A stretch of DNA of 64,000 bases, taken from JADJWR01 sp964509545. Its GTDB lineage: Bacteria; Pseudomonadota; Gammaproteobacteria; Burkholderiales; Burkholderiaceae_F. This document shows positions 1 through 9,552 of this stretch, piece by piece. The DNA lies in NCBI GenBank assembly GCA_964509545.1, contig CAZDXQ010000007.1, positions 56,304-120,303 on the forward strand, written 5' to 3'. The first letter of the stretch is position 1; every line of letters starts with the position of its first letter. The notes beneath the pieces were generated by a model. That model was not told where the DNA came from. It ran no database searches and was given only the letters and a program-made list of their open reading frames with translations. The translations under genes were made by a program, and so were the position numbers.

Positions 1-373
1 TGCCACCCGCTACGAAAGCAACCGCGACAGCCTGTCGCTGCCGCCGGCACCGGCCACCGCGCTGTACCGCTTCGCGCAGGAAGCCCTGGCCAATGTTGCC
101 CGCCATGCGCAGGCCTCGCGGGTCGGCGCGACCCTGTTCGCCACCGATGAGGAAGTGACACTGGAGATCACCGACGACGGCGCCGGCTTCGACCCGCGCA
201 TGCTCGACTCTGCACCGGGCTTCGGCCTGCGCGGACTGGTCGAGCGGGCGAGGTCGCTCGGCGGCTGGGCCGAAATCAGTTCGTCGCCCGGACACGGCAC
301 GACAGTGATGCTGGCGGTGCCGCTGGCCGCCGATGCGGCCGCCAGCGCGCCTGCGGCCGGCGACGCGCAATGA
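1..373 (+). CDS. Sensor histidine kinase, NarX/DegS type (C-terminal end only)
   Basis: The open frame starting at base 2 runs into the window from outside, so only the last 123 residues are visible. They form a HATPase_c domain: an N-box region (FAQEALANVARHA), a G1 box (DDGAGFDP) and the GFGLRGLVERA G2 box typical of the HisKA_3/NarX family. It would autophosphorylate on a histidine lying upstream of the window and pass phosphate to a response regulator. The LuxR-type regulator starting 11 bases after its stop is the obvious partner. The family assignment rests on the ATPase domain alone; sensor and membrane regions are not visible. Confidence 0.88.
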   Translation, partial: ATRYESNRDSLSLPPAPATALYRFAQEALANVARHAQASRVGATLFATDEEVTLEITDDGAGFDPRMLDSAPGFGLRGLVERARSLGGWAEISSSPGHGTTVMLAVPLAADAAASAPAAGDAQ

Positions 374-383
374 GCGCGACGCC

Positions 384-1019
384 ATGACCGCCCGCACCAT
401 CGTCGTCGACGACCACGCCATCGTCCGCCGCGGCATCGTGCAGATCCTGGCCGAGAATCCGCGGGTGCAGATCGTCGCCGAGGCCTCCGACTACCCGACG
501 CTGCGCATCGCGCTGCGCGCGCACGGCGAGATCGACCTGCTGATCACCGACATCGGCCTGCCCGGCAAGGACGGCATCGAGATCCTGCGCCTGCTGCGCG
601 AAGAGATGCCGAAGCTGAAGGTGCTGGTGCTGTCGATGTATCCGGAGGACCAGTACGCCGTGCGCGCCTTTCGCGCAGGCGCCGCCGGCTACCTGAACAA
701 GGCCAGCGCGCCGGAGCGACTGCTCGAGGCCGTGGACACGGTGCTGGCCGGCGGCAAGTACGTGACCCCGGAAATCGCGCAGGCGCTCGTCGAGCGCCTG
801 CAGGCGCCGAGCGAGGCGGTGCCGCACCAGAAGCTTTCCGATCGCGAGTTCCAGACGCTGAAGCTGATTGCCTCGGGCAAGCGGCTGTCGGAAATCGCCG
901 AGGCGCTGGCCCTGAGCCCGAAGACCGTCAGCGTCTACCGCGCCCGCATCCTCGACAAGATGGGCCTGCGCAACAACGCCGAACTGACGCACTACGCGAT
1001 CAGGAACGGACTCGTCTGA
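384..1019 (+). CDS. Two-component response regulator, NarL/FixJ (LuxR-HTH) family
   Basis: 211 residues from the ATG at 384, chosen because it places the receiver motif IVVDDHAIVRR right at the N-terminus; the frame is open further upstream but that part overlaps the kinase. The receiver domain (about 1-120) has the phosphoacceptor Asp in TDIGLPGKDG and a conserved Lys near LNKASAPE. The C-terminal LuxR helix-turn-helix (about 145-205) reads LSDREFQTLKLIASGK...IAEALALSPKTVSVYRARI. It is a DNA-binding transcription regulator controlled by the kinase just upstream, with which it forms an operon. Its targets cannot be read from the sequence. It is convergent with the GGDEF gene that follows. Confidence 0.93.
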   Translation: MTARTIVVDDHAIVRRGIVQILAENPRVQIVAEASDYPTLRIALRAHGEIDLLITDIGLPGKDGIEILRLLREEMPKLKVLVLSMYPEDQYAVRAFRAGAAGYLNKASAPERLLEAVDTVLAGGKYVTPEIAQALVERLQAPSEAVPHQKLSDREFQTLKLIASGKRLSEIAEALALSPKTVSVYRARILDKMGLRNNAELTHYAIRNGLV

Positions 1020-1044
1020 CCGCCGGCCAGCGGCCGCGTGCCGA

Positions 1045-2862
1045 TCACTGCGCTTTCAGCACCCGGTTCTTGCCGGCGCGTTTGGCCGCGTACATCGTCT
1101 CGTCGGCGCGCTTGATCAACTCGTCGAGCGGCTCGCGGTCGCGCCACGCGGCAGCGCCGCCGGAGAAAGTGAGGACGCGGCTTTCCTCTTCGAAGCGGAA
1201 CGGATTCGACGCCAGCATGTGCAGGCAGCGTTCGACCGCGACCACGGCCTCGTCGGCGTTGGTCGCGGGCAGCAGAATGCAGAACTCCTCGCCACCGATG
1301 CGGGCCAGCAGGTCGGTCGGGCGCAGCGATGCGCGGACCGTCTGCACCAGATGCACCAGGGCCCGGTCGCCGGCCAGGTGGCCGAGCGAGTCGTTCAGCT
1401 TCTTGAAGTTGTCCAGGTCGATCAGCACCGCCGCCAGCGGTGTCGCGTAACGAGCCGCGCGCGCGCTTTCGATGCGGAACGACTCCTCGAGGCCGCGGCG
1501 GTTCAGTACCTGGGTCAGCGGATCCTTCTGCACCAGGGACGAGACCTGTGCCAGCTCGCGCTCGAGATCGCGCATCCGCGTTTCATAGATCTCGACCTTG
1601 CGCCGGGCGGCTTCCAGCTCGTCGCGCGAGCTCTGCAGGTTCGTGCGCATCGACTCGGTGTCGGCGAGCAGGCCGCCGACAACCCGCGACAGCGTGTCGA
1701 AGTCGGTCGCCTCCTCCATCTGCTTCTGGTAGCTGCCGATCTGCTCGTAGAAGCGCCCGGTCGAGTCGCCCATCGTGCTGATCCGCGTCACCAGCGTCGA
1801 CAGCATTTCCTTCAGCGCCAGCTTGGCGTCGGTCAAGCTGCGCCGCGCCGCCGCCTGCCGCTCGATCACCGTCGCCAGCTTGTGCTCGGCGTCGGAAAGC
1901 TGCGACGCGGTCAGCGGCCCGTCGATCAGCGCCCGGATCGGCTCGAGCTGTCCGGCCAGCCAGACCTCGTCGGGGGTGAGCGACTTCATGTTGTCGCACA
2001 GCAGGCCGAGCAGCCGCTGCAGCCCCGCCTTGATCCGCCGCTCGTCCTCGATCTGCCGGTCGATGGCGGCCACCGCGTCGACGAAGCGCGCGACGATGCC
2101 GTCGGCGGGAGCCGTTTCGATCGCCTCCTGCGTGAATTCACGCAGCCTGCCCGCGGCCGGGCTCGCCTCGCCGCAGGCGTGCTCGAGCAGGACCGCCGCG
2201 CGCAGCGCCACCTGCTGCCAGGCGCGCGCCCGTGCCCGTGCGTCCTGCAGTTGCGCCGGAAGCTCCGGATCCACATATCGCTCGGCGGCCGCGATCGGCG
2301 GCTCGGCCGGTGGCGCAGGCGCGGGCGCCGGCGCCGGCGGCTCGCTGCGCGCCGACGACACGCCGGCCAGCGGCGGTCCCCACGAATCGACCAGTTTGCG
2401 CAGCCGCTCGAGTGCAACGTCCGGCTCGGTGGCGGCGGTGTCGATCACGTGGCCGACCGCTTCGAGCTTGCGCGCACGCGTCCAGTTGGCGTGAAGCGCG
2501 TCGACGCTTCGCAACAGCATCAGCGTCGTCTGCGGCCAGCCGCTTCCGGCGCCGCCGGGCCCCCGGGCCAACACGCCTTCGAGCAGGGTCTGCACACCCG
2601 CCCAGTCGCCGCGGCGCGCGCGCTCAACGATCGGCGCCAGTTCGTCGCGGTTGATCCGGCTCGCGCGCAGCAGATCTCGCAGCACGTCGCGCAGCAGCGC
2701 CAGCGGCGAGCCGGCCGCCGTGCCGCCGTTGACCTCGTGATAGACCTCGGCGAAGGTCTCCGGCGTCGGAATGCGCCGCCGCTCGGCCAGCGCTTTCAGC
2801 GTCCGGCGCGCGGCCTCGGCCAGCTGGGCCGAGCGCGCAGCCGATGCGTCGGCCATGTTCAT
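1045..2862 (-). CDS. Diguanylate cyclase with long helical N-terminal region
   Basis: 605 residues. The C-terminal ~165 residues are a GGDEF domain with an intact active site in the GGEEF form (ARIGGEEFCILLPA) and an RxxD inhibitory site (RPTD) five residues before it, so the protein should make cyclic di-GMP from two GTP and be inhibited by product. The first ~430 residues are mostly helical, with a Pro/Ala-rich linker near residue 180 and a predicted coiled coil (RDELEAARRKVEIYETRMRDLE) leading into the cyclase. No membrane segment is seen, so it is probably cytoplasmic. Its ATG overlaps the stop of the upstream REC-PAS-GGDEF-EAL gene by 4 bases, showing translational coupling in one operon. 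Confidence 0.93.
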   Translation of the reverse strand: MNMADASAARSAQLAEAARRTLKALAERRRIPTPETFAEVYHEVNGGTAAGSPLALLRDVLRDLLRASRINRDELAPIVERARRGDWAGVQTLLEGVLARGPGGAGSGWPQTTLMLLRSVDALHANWTRARKLEAVGHVIDTAATEPDVALERLRKLVDSWGPPLAGVSSARSEPPAPAPAPAPPAEPPIAAAERYVDPELPAQLQDARARARAWQQVALRAAVLLEHACGEASPAAGRLREFTQEAIETAPADGIVARFVDAVAAIDRQIEDERRIKAGLQRLLGLLCDNMKSLTPDEVWLAGQLEPIRALIDGPLTASQLSDAEHKLATVIERQAAARRSLTDAKLALKEMLSTLVTRISTMGDSTGRFYEQIGSYQKQMEEATDFDTLSRVVGGLLADTESMRTNLQSSRDELEAARRKVEIYETRMRDLERELAQVSSLVQKDPLTQVLNRRGLEESFRIESARAARYATPLAAVLIDLDNFKKLNDSLGHLAGDRALVHLVQTVRASLRPTDLLARIGGEEFCILLPATNADEAVVAVERCLHMLASNPFRFEEESRVLTFSGGAAAWRDREPLDELIKRADETMYAAKRAGKNRVLKAQ

Positions 2863-5075
2863 GGCCGCGCTTCCCCGAACTCGACGGCGATGCCCGGCAC
2901 GCCGTCGGCGGCGCGCCGCAGGTAATCGGCGAACTCGTCGGCCGGCAGCGCCTTCGAAAACAGCCAGCCCTGCTGCAGCACGCAGCCCTGTTCGGCCAGC
3001 AACCGCATCTGGCCCTCGGTCTCCACGCCTTCGGCCACGACGCGAAGGCGCAGGCTGCGGCTCATGGCGATGATGGCGGCGACGATCGCAGCGTTGTCGC
3101 TCGCGGCCTCCAGGTCGCGGACGAACGAGCGGTCGATCTTCAGCGTGTCGATCGGCAGCCGCTTCAGGTACGACAGCGACGAGTAGCCGGTGCCGAAGTC
3201 GTCGATCGACAGGGCCACGCCGAGGTCCTTAAGCGTCAGCAGCAGCGCGCCGGCGGTGTCGATGTTCTGCATCAACACGGTTTCGGTCAGCTCCAGCTCG
3301 ATCAGGTCCGCCGATATGCCGCTTTGCTGCAGGGCCTCGCGAACGGGCCGAGACAGGTCGGCCCGCTGCACGTGCCGGCTGGAGATGTTGATCGACACCG
3401 GCACCGGCTCGAGGCCGGCGTCGCGCCAGGCAACGAGCTGCCGGCAGACTTCGCGGATCGCCCACTCGGTGATGTCGACGATCAGGCCGGTCTCCTCGGC
3501 CAGGGCGATGAACTCGCCCGGCGGCACCAGCTCGCCGTCGCGCTGCCAGCGCATCAGCGCCTCGGCCCCCACGACGCGACCGGCCGCCACATCGATCTTC
3601 GGCTGGAAATGCAGCACCAGTTCGTTGCGCGCCAGCGCGCGGTGCAGCGCCGCCTCAAGCCGCCAGCGATCGGCGCTGACAGTCTGCATCGAGCTGTCGT
3701 AGGGCTGCCAGCCGTTGCGCCCGGTCTCCTTGACCGCGTACATGGCGATGTCGGCCTTGCGCACCAGAGTATCGACGTCGGTGCCGTCGCGCGGAAAGAG
3801 GGCCACGCCGATCGAGACCGTGGCGAAGACTTCGTGGCCACCGCAGGCGACCGGCCTGCGCAGCACCTCGAGCAGCCGCTGCGCCACGCGTTCGGCCACG
3901 CCGGCGTCGGCCAGATCGGTGAGCAGGACCGTGAACTCGTCGCCGCCGAGCCGGGCCACGCTGCAGCCGAAATGCGCCGTCGCCTCCTGCGGATCGTCGG
4001 GCACGGCATCGACGCGGGCCACCGTGTCGGTTTCGCGAACGGCTGCATACAGGCGCACTGCCAGTTCGCGCAGCAACTGGTCGCCGACATCGTGGCCCAG
4101 CGTGTCGTTGATCTGCTTGAAGCGGTCGACGTCGATGAACAGCACCGCGACCTGCGTGCCCGTGGCCGCGGCACGCGACAGGCTGCTCATGAACTGATCG
4201 CGGAAGAAGCGCCGGTTGGGCAGCCCGGTCAGGCTGTCGAAGTTCGCCAGCCTGCGGATCTGGTCCTCGGCCTGCTTGCGCTCGGTGATGTCCTGCACCA
4301 CGCCGTGCACCAACTGCGGCCTGCCCTGCTCGTCGCGGTCGACCTCGGCCTCGACGCGCAGCGTGCGGCTGGTGCCGTTTGGCCGCAGCAGCCGGCACTC
4401 GAACTGCAGCTGCCCGCTTTCATGACGCGCCTGCTCCAGCAGCGTGCGCACCTTCGGCCGGTCTTCCTCCGCCAGCCGGCTCCACAGGAACCAGTCGGCG
4501 AGCCCCTCGGCCTGCCGGGGCAGACCGGCGATCGAGTAGAACTCTTCCGACACCCGCACCCAGCGCTTGGCGATGTCCCATTCCCAGCTGCCGATACGGG
4601 CGATGCGTTGCGCCTTGTTCAGCTTGCGCTGGCTGGCGGCCAGCGCCTCGCGCGTTCGCGCGGCGCGCAGCATGTAGCGCAGCCGCTCGGACAGCAGTGT
4701 CCACTGGCTGCTCGTCTTGACGAAGAAATCGGTGGCACCGGCCTCGTATGCGCGCGCCACCGAGGACTCGTCGTCCAGCCCGGTCAGCATCAGTACCGGC
4801 ACATGCTCGCCGGCGGGCAAGGCCCGCAGCCTCTCGCAGGTCTGGAAGCCGTCCATGCCCGGCATCAGTGCATCGACGACCACCGCGTCCGGGTGCACGG
4901 CAGCAAACAGTGCCAGGGCCTGCGCGCCGCTTTCGGCCTCGATCACACGCCAGTTGCGTTCGGCCAGCGCGGTGGCGGTCAGCAGCCGCGCGATCGGGTC
5001 GTCGTCGACAAGCAGCACGCACTCGCCTTCGCCGCCGCGGCATTCGGACATCTGATCACGTGGCCGGGAATCCAT
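2859..5075 (-). CDS. REC-PAS-GGDEF-EAL protein (response-regulated c-di-GMP enzyme)
   Basis: 738 residues from the ATG at 5075; a GTG two codons upstream (5081) is an alternative. Domains in order: receiver (about 15-140; VLLVDDDPIARLL, phospho-Asp in VVDALMPGMDG), PAS/PAC (about 160-280), GGDEF (about 290-460; ARLGGDEFTVLL) and EAL (about 475-725; GAEALMRWQ and DDFGTGYSSLSYL). The EAL catalytic motifs are intact, so phosphodiesterase activity is likely. The GGDEF domain carries an insertion between its RETD site and GGDEF, so its cyclase activity is less certain. It starts 34 bases after the stop of the hybrid histidine kinase, whose HPt domain could phosphorylate this receiver (inference). 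Confidence 0.93.
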   Translation of the reverse strand: MDSRPRDQMSECRGGEGECVLLVDDDPIARLLTATALAERNWRVIEAESGAQALALFAAVHPDAVVVDALMPGMDGFQTCERLRALPAGEHVPVLMLTGLDDESSVARAYEAGATDFFVKTSSQWTLLSERLRYMLRAARTREALAASQRKLNKAQRIARIGSWEWDIAKRWVRVSEEFYSIAGLPRQAEGLADWFLWSRLAEEDRPKVRTLLEQARHESGQLQFECRLLRPNGTSRTLRVEAEVDRDEQGRPQLVHGVVQDITERKQAEDQIRRLANFDSLTGLPNRRFFRDQFMSSLSRAAATGTQVAVLFIDVDRFKQINDTLGHDVGDQLLRELAVRLYAAVRETDTVARVDAVPDDPQEATAHFGCSVARLGGDEFTVLLTDLADAGVAERVAQRLLEVLRRPVACGGHEVFATVSIGVALFPRDGTDVDTLVRKADIAMYAVKETGRNGWQPYDSSMQTVSADRWRLEAALHRALARNELVLHFQPKIDVAAGRVVGAEALMRWQRDGELVPPGEFIALAEETGLIVDITEWAIREVCRQLVAWRDAGLEPVPVSINISSRHVQRADLSRPVREALQQSGISADLIELELTETVLMQNIDTAGALLLTLKDLGVALSIDDFGTGYSSLSYLKRLPIDTLKIDRSFVRDLEAASDNAAIVAAIIAMSRSLRLRVVAEGVETEGQMRLLAEQGCVLQQGWLFSKALPADEFADYLRRAADGVPGIAVEFGEARP

Positions 5076-5109
5076 GGTCACCAGGTCTGCTTAACGTTGG
5101 TGCGGCGGT

Positions 5110-8100
5110 TCAGGCCGCAGCGTTCTCCAGATCGAGTTCGGCCAGCGCCGCCACCGTGCCGTCGTAGTCGATGCGGGCCGCGCGCCACAACGCGGCGGCG
5201 TCATCGATGCGGTCTGCGCGACCGAGCGCTTCGAGTTCGGCGCAGGCGCGCGCCAGCCTGGCGGCGCCGAGGTTGCCGCTGGACGACTTCAGCGTGTGCG
5301 CCGCCTGGCGCAGACCCTCGCCGTCGGCGCTTGCCAGCGCCGCCTCGATGCTCTGCACGAGTCTGGCCGAGCTGTCGAAGTACATCGCGCGCAGGCGGGC
5401 GAGCAGGTCGGTCGCGCCGCGCCGCTGCATGTCGCGGATGCGCTCGATCGCGGCCATGTCGAGCAGCGCCCGGTCCGCTTTCGCCGCCGCGGCCGCAGCC
5501 GACGTCGCGGCCGCGGCTGTCGCGGCTGCGGCGTACCGTTCGCGCTGCGGCGCGCCGCGCCCGCCGCTTACCCAGTCACCAAGGGTCTGCACCAGCCGCT
5601 CGCGGCGCACCGGTTTGGCTATGTGGTCATTGAAACCGGCGGCAAGGCAGCGCTCGGCGTCGCCGGCCAGGGCATTGGCTGTCAAGGCGACGACAGCGAC
5701 GCCGGAGGCGGTGGCGAATTCTCCGGGCGCCGCGTTGCGCAAACGTCGCAAGGCCTCGAAGCCGTCCATCCGCGGCATCTGGCAATCCATCAGCACCAGA
5801 TCGTAGGCGGACCGGCGCATCATCGCGACTGCCGCTTCGCCGTCGGCGGCGATGTCGAGTTCGCAGCCGCAGTCGGCCAGCATCGCGCGCACGACTTCCT
5901 GGTTGACGGTGTTGTCCTCGGCCAGCAGCAGGCGCCTGCCGCGCAGGCGGTGATCGATCGGCGCCATCGCCATCTGCGCCGGCGCCTTCCCGAGCGCCAG
6001 CGCCAGCGCGTCGGCCAGATCGGACTGGCGCACCGGCTTGGCCAGCACCTGCACGCCGGCCGCCTGGGCGCGGGCGCCGTCCAGAGCGTCGTCGATCGAG
6101 GTCAGCATCACCACCGGCAGGCCCTGCAGCTGCGGATCCTTGCGCAGCTGCTCGACCAGCGTTACTCCATCCATCACGGGCATCTTCATGTCCACCACCA
6201 GAATGTCGAACTGTCCGCCCGCGGCTGCGGCGGCGCGCAGCAGTTCGAGCGCCTCGGCGCCCTGCACGGCGCTGGCCACCAGCATGCCAAAGGCGTCCAT
6301 GTGCCCTTCCAGGACGCCGCGGTTGACGACGTTGTCCTCGACCAGCAGCACGTGGCGTCCGCGCAACTGCGCTGCGGGCAGCGCCGTCGACACGGCCGGG
6401 GGTTCGCCCGCCGGCAGCAGGATGTCGAAGCGGAACACCGATCCCTGCCCCGGTGCGCTCTGCACTTCGATGCCGCCGCCCATCATCTGCACCAGCTGGC
6501 GGCTGATCGTCAGCCCGAGTCCCGTGCCGCCAAATCGGCGCGACATCGACTGGTCGGCCTGCATGAACGGCGTGAACAGGCGCGCCATCGCGTCGGCCGG
6601 GATGCCGATGCCGGTATCCCGCACCTCGAAGCACAGCCGGTGGCGCGACTCGCCCGGTGCCGGCGCCTCGGCGCTGATGGTGACCACGACTTCGCCCTGC
6701 TCGGTGAACTTGATCGCATTGCCGACCAGGTTGGCGAAAACCTGGCGCAGGCGCATGGCGTCGCCGATCAGCACCGTCGGCACTGCAGGATCGATGCGGC
6801 AGGCCAGTTCAAGGCGTTTCTCGTGCGCCCGCGGCGCCAGCATCTCGAACACGTCCTCGACCAGAACGCGCAGGCAGAATTCGCTGCGGTCCAGTTCGAG
6901 CTTGCCGGCCTCGATCTTCGACAGGTCGAGCATGTCGTTGATGATCTCCAGCAGCGTTTCGCCGGACCGGTACACGGCCTCGACGAAGCGGCGTTGCTTG
7001 CCCGTCAGTGGCGTGCCCAGCAGCAGTTCGGTCATGCCCAGCACGCCGTTCATCGGCGTGCGGATCTCGTGGCTCATGTTGGCGAGGAACTGGCTCTTCG
7101 CCCGGTTCGCCTGCTCGGCGGCTTCCTTGGCATCGATCAGCGCCCGCTCCTTGGCGCGCGAGTCGGTGACATCGAACACCACCGAAACCCACTGCCGCCG
7201 CCCTTCGGGGTCGATGAACGCATTGCTGGTGCCGGTGACGAGGATCGCGCGGCCAGAAGCCGCCAGCAGGCGACGCTCGAACTGCAGCCGCCGCGGCGAG
7301 CTGCCGCCGCCGAGCCCTGTGCGCGCCGCCAGCGCCGCGCCGCGATCCTCCGGATGGAAGTAGGCGATCAGATCGGTGCCGACCAGCTGCCCGGCAGGGC
7401 GGCCGAGCAGTTCGACGAAGGCGGCATTGACGCGGGTGATGACGAAGCGCTCGTCCTGGATGGACATCGGCACCGGCGATTCGTCGAACAGCACGCGAAA
7501 GAACTGCTCGCTCGCCCGCGCCTGCATCTCGGCGCAGCGCCGCTCGGTCACGTCCGTGCACAGCAGCATGTACTGGGCGACACCGCCGTGCTCGTCGGTC
7601 AGCGGCTGGCCCTCGATCTCGAAGACGGCACGGCCCTCGACCTCGCCGCCGACATAATCGGTCCGGCACGAGACGCCGCGCTGGATCGCATCGCCGATCA
7701 GCGCCACGGCGCGTGCATCGTCGATGGCCGGGCTGAGCACGCGATAGGGACTGCTGCCGCGCAGCGCTTCGACCGTGGCTCCGGCCCGGTGCAGCACCGA
7801 CGCGTTCGCCCACTCGATGCAGCCGCGCCGATCGAGCAGCAGAAACAGCTTCTCGGTCCGTTCGGCCACCAGCGCCAGCCGCTGCACGAGCGCCTGGCTC
7901 GCGGCGAGCGCCTGCTGCGCCAGATGCCGCTCGGCAAGCCGCGACAGTTCATCGGCGATGGTGGCGAGCAGTTCTTCCGTTTCGGCGCTGGCCTGCACCG
8001 CGGAGTCGCAGAAGAATTCGATGAACGCGACGGCGTGGCCCGAGGCCATCACCGGGATGGCGAAGGCGCTGCGCAGCTGGCAGGCACGCGCCGCGGCCAG

Positions 8101-9552
8101 GCGATTCCAGCCGGGCAGGCGATCGATGTCGCTGACCCAGAACGGCGCGCCGGTCAGAAACGCTCGTCCGACCAGGTTGCGCACGGCCGGCGTCACCCGG
8201 CGATCATTGGACGCTGCGACGAAGGAGGCGAAGCGGGCCTCGTCGTGCAGCACCCACAGCGAGCGCGAGCGCCGCGGCCCGGTCACGCCCATCTCGAGCA
8301 GGGCCGCGCGCCCGACCGGCCAGCCGAAGAACGCCGCCAGATCGTGCAGCACCGTGCGCAGCGCCGTCTCGATGTTGGCGCTTTCCGCGCTTGCCGCAGC
8401 CACGCCGCGCAGCAGCCGCATCATCGCGTATTGCCGCTGAAGTTCGAAGCCGTGCTGCAGTTCGTTGGCATGCGCTTGCTTCAGGCGCTCCGAATGATTG
8501 AGCAGCGCGGCGGTCATGGTCTCGAACGAGGCGACGAGGGTCGCGACCTCGCCGGCGCGCGGCTCGATCGCGCCTCCGGCGAAGCGCTGCGACAGCTCGC
8601 GCGCCCGCCCGGTCAGTTCGCGCAGCGGCCGCCCCAGCCGGCGCGACAGGAACGCCGCGGCAGCGAAAGACAGCAGCAGCGTCACCGCCGCGCCGACCAG
8701 CGACAGCAGGCGCAGGCGGTCGACGACCTGAAGCCGTGACGACTCCGGAATGTGCACAGCAACGCGCAGCGGCTCGTCGCCGAGGCGAATCGGGCGCACG
8801 AAAAGGTCCGCCTCGCCGCCGAGCTCATAGAAGCGCGATTCCGACCGGGTCAGCGACAGGTCGATCCCGCTCATCTGTGCCGCAGCGTCCCGCTCGGGCA
8901 AGGTCGAGGCGAACAGCCGTTCGCCGACCAGCAGCGATACATTCAGTTCGCTTGCGCCCATCAGGTCGCGCAGGAAGCTGCGGCCGACGCTGCGGCCGGC
9001 GCTCACGTAACCGGCGACCTCGCCGTTCGGCTCCACCGGCACCGTGACGTTGAGCCAGCCGCCGTCGCCGCGCACTTCGAAGGCCGTGCCCGGCGGGCGA
9101 CCCTGCGGCTCGGCCTGCTGATCGGTGAGCGAGCCCGAGAATCCGGCGATCCGTCCTCGCAGGTCGCGCAGTTCGAGAGCATCGACGCCATGGTGAGCGC
9201 GTTCGCGTGCCGTCAGGTCGGCGAGCTCCGTTCGCGACGACACGTCACGCAACCCACGGCCGACCGCCGGGTAGGCGGCCAGTGCGGAGGCCGCGGCGCG
9301 CAGCAACCTCAGTTCGGCCGCCAGCGCCTGCTCGACCTCGGTCGCGGTGCGCGCGGCGCGCAGCCGCTCGTCGGTCTCGAGCGCTTCGGCCACACCGCCG
9401 ACGCTGACCATGTAGCTGACGGTGGCCGTGATCAGTGCCATCACCGCCATCACCGCGAAAAGCAGGCCGGCGATCGAACGCGGTCCGCGCCAGCCACCGC
9501 TGCCTGATGCGGTGCCGGAAGGCGAAAACGGCGTCGCGACGGTTTCAGCCAT
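5110..9552 (-). CDS. Membrane hybrid sensor histidine kinase (HAMP-GAF-PAS-PAS-HisKA-HATPase-REC-REC-HPt)
   Basis: 1480 residues from the ATG at 9552; upstream in-frame codons to 9648 lack protein-like character. A transmembrane helix near 28-50 and a second near 283-303 bracket a ~230-residue periplasmic sensor. HAMP follows (about 303-360), then a GAF-like region (about 390-540), two PAS domains (about 560-675 and 680-800), HisKA with His at about 828 (SHEIRTPMNG), HATPase (DTGIGIP, GGTGLGLTIS), two receivers (phospho-Asp in VVDMKMPVMDG and LMDCQMPRMDG), an Ala-rich linker and an HPt domain (AAHTLKSSSGN). All phosphorelay residues are present, as in BarA/EvgS-like kinases. It heads the minus-strand group with the REC-GGDEF-EAL and GGDEF genes. 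Confidence 0.94.
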   Translation of the reverse strand: MAETVATPFSPSGTASGSGGWRGPRSIAGLLFAVMAVMALITATVSYMVSVGGVAEALETDERLRAARTATEVEQALAAELRLLRAAASALAAYPAVGRGLRDVSSRTELADLTARERAHHGVDALELRDLRGRIAGFSGSLTDQQAEPQGRPPGTAFEVRGDGGWLNVTVPVEPNGEVAGYVSAGRSVGRSFLRDLMGASELNVSLLVGERLFASTLPERDAAAQMSGIDLSLTRSESRFYELGGEADLFVRPIRLGDEPLRVAVHIPESSRLQVVDRLRLLSLVGAAVTLLLSFAAAAFLSRRLGRPLRELTGRARELSQRFAGGAIEPRAGEVATLVASFETMTAALLNHSERLKQAHANELQHGFELQRQYAMMRLLRGVAAASAESANIETALRTVLHDLAAFFGWPVGRAALLEMGVTGPRRSRSLWVLHDEARFASFVAASNDRRVTPAVRNLVGRAFLTGAPFWVSDIDRLPGWNRLAAARACQLRSAFAIPVMASGHAVAFIEFFCDSAVQASAETEELLATIADELSRLAERHLAQQALAASQALVQRLALVAERTEKLFLLLDRRGCIEWANASVLHRAGATVEALRGSSPYRVLSPAIDDARAVALIGDAIQRGVSCRTDYVGGEVEGRAVFEIEGQPLTDEHGGVAQYMLLCTDVTERRCAEMQARASEQFFRVLFDESPVPMSIQDERFVITRVNAAFVELLGRPAGQLVGTDLIAYFHPEDRGAALAARTGLGGGSSPRRLQFERRLLAASGRAILVTGTSNAFIDPEGRRQWVSVVFDVTDSRAKERALIDAKEAAEQANRAKSQFLANMSHEIRTPMNGVLGMTELLLGTPLTGKQRRFVEAVYRSGETLLEIINDMLDLSKIEAGKLELDRSEFCLRVLVEDVFEMLAPRAHEKRLELACRIDPAVPTVLIGDAMRLRQVFANLVGNAIKFTEQGEVVVTISAEAPAPGESRHRLCFEVRDTGIGIPADAMARLFTPFMQADQSMSRRFGGTGLGLTISRQLVQMMGGGIEVQSAPGQGSVFRFDILLPAGEPPAVSTALPAAQLRGRHVLLVEDNVVNRGVLEGHMDAFGMLVASAVQGAEALELLRAAAAAGGQFDILVVDMKMPVMDGVTLVEQLRKDPQLQGLPVVMLTSIDDALDGARAQAAGVQVLAKPVRQSDLADALALALGKAPAQMAMAPIDHRLRGRRLLLAEDNTVNQEVVRAMLADCGCELDIAADGEAAVAMMRRSAYDLVLMDCQMPRMDGFEALRRLRNAAPGEFATASGVAVVALTANALAGDAERCLAAGFNDHIAKPVRRERLVQTLGDWVSGGRGAPQRERYAAAATAAAATSAAAAAAKADRALLDMAAIERIRDMQRRGATDLLARLRAMYFDSSARLVQSIEAALASADGEGLRQAAHTLKSSSGNLGAARLARACAELEALGRADRIDDAAALWRAARIDYDGTVAALAELDLENAAA

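Noticed and set aside
2844..5633. 929-residue plus-strand frame opposite the GGDEF-EAL gene
   Set aside because: Antisense of convincing REC, GGDEF and EAL motifs; low-complexity composition.
5296..8739. 1147-residue plus-strand frame opposite the hybrid kinase
   Set aside because: Antisense shadow; the minus strand encodes intact HisKA, HATPase and REC motifs.
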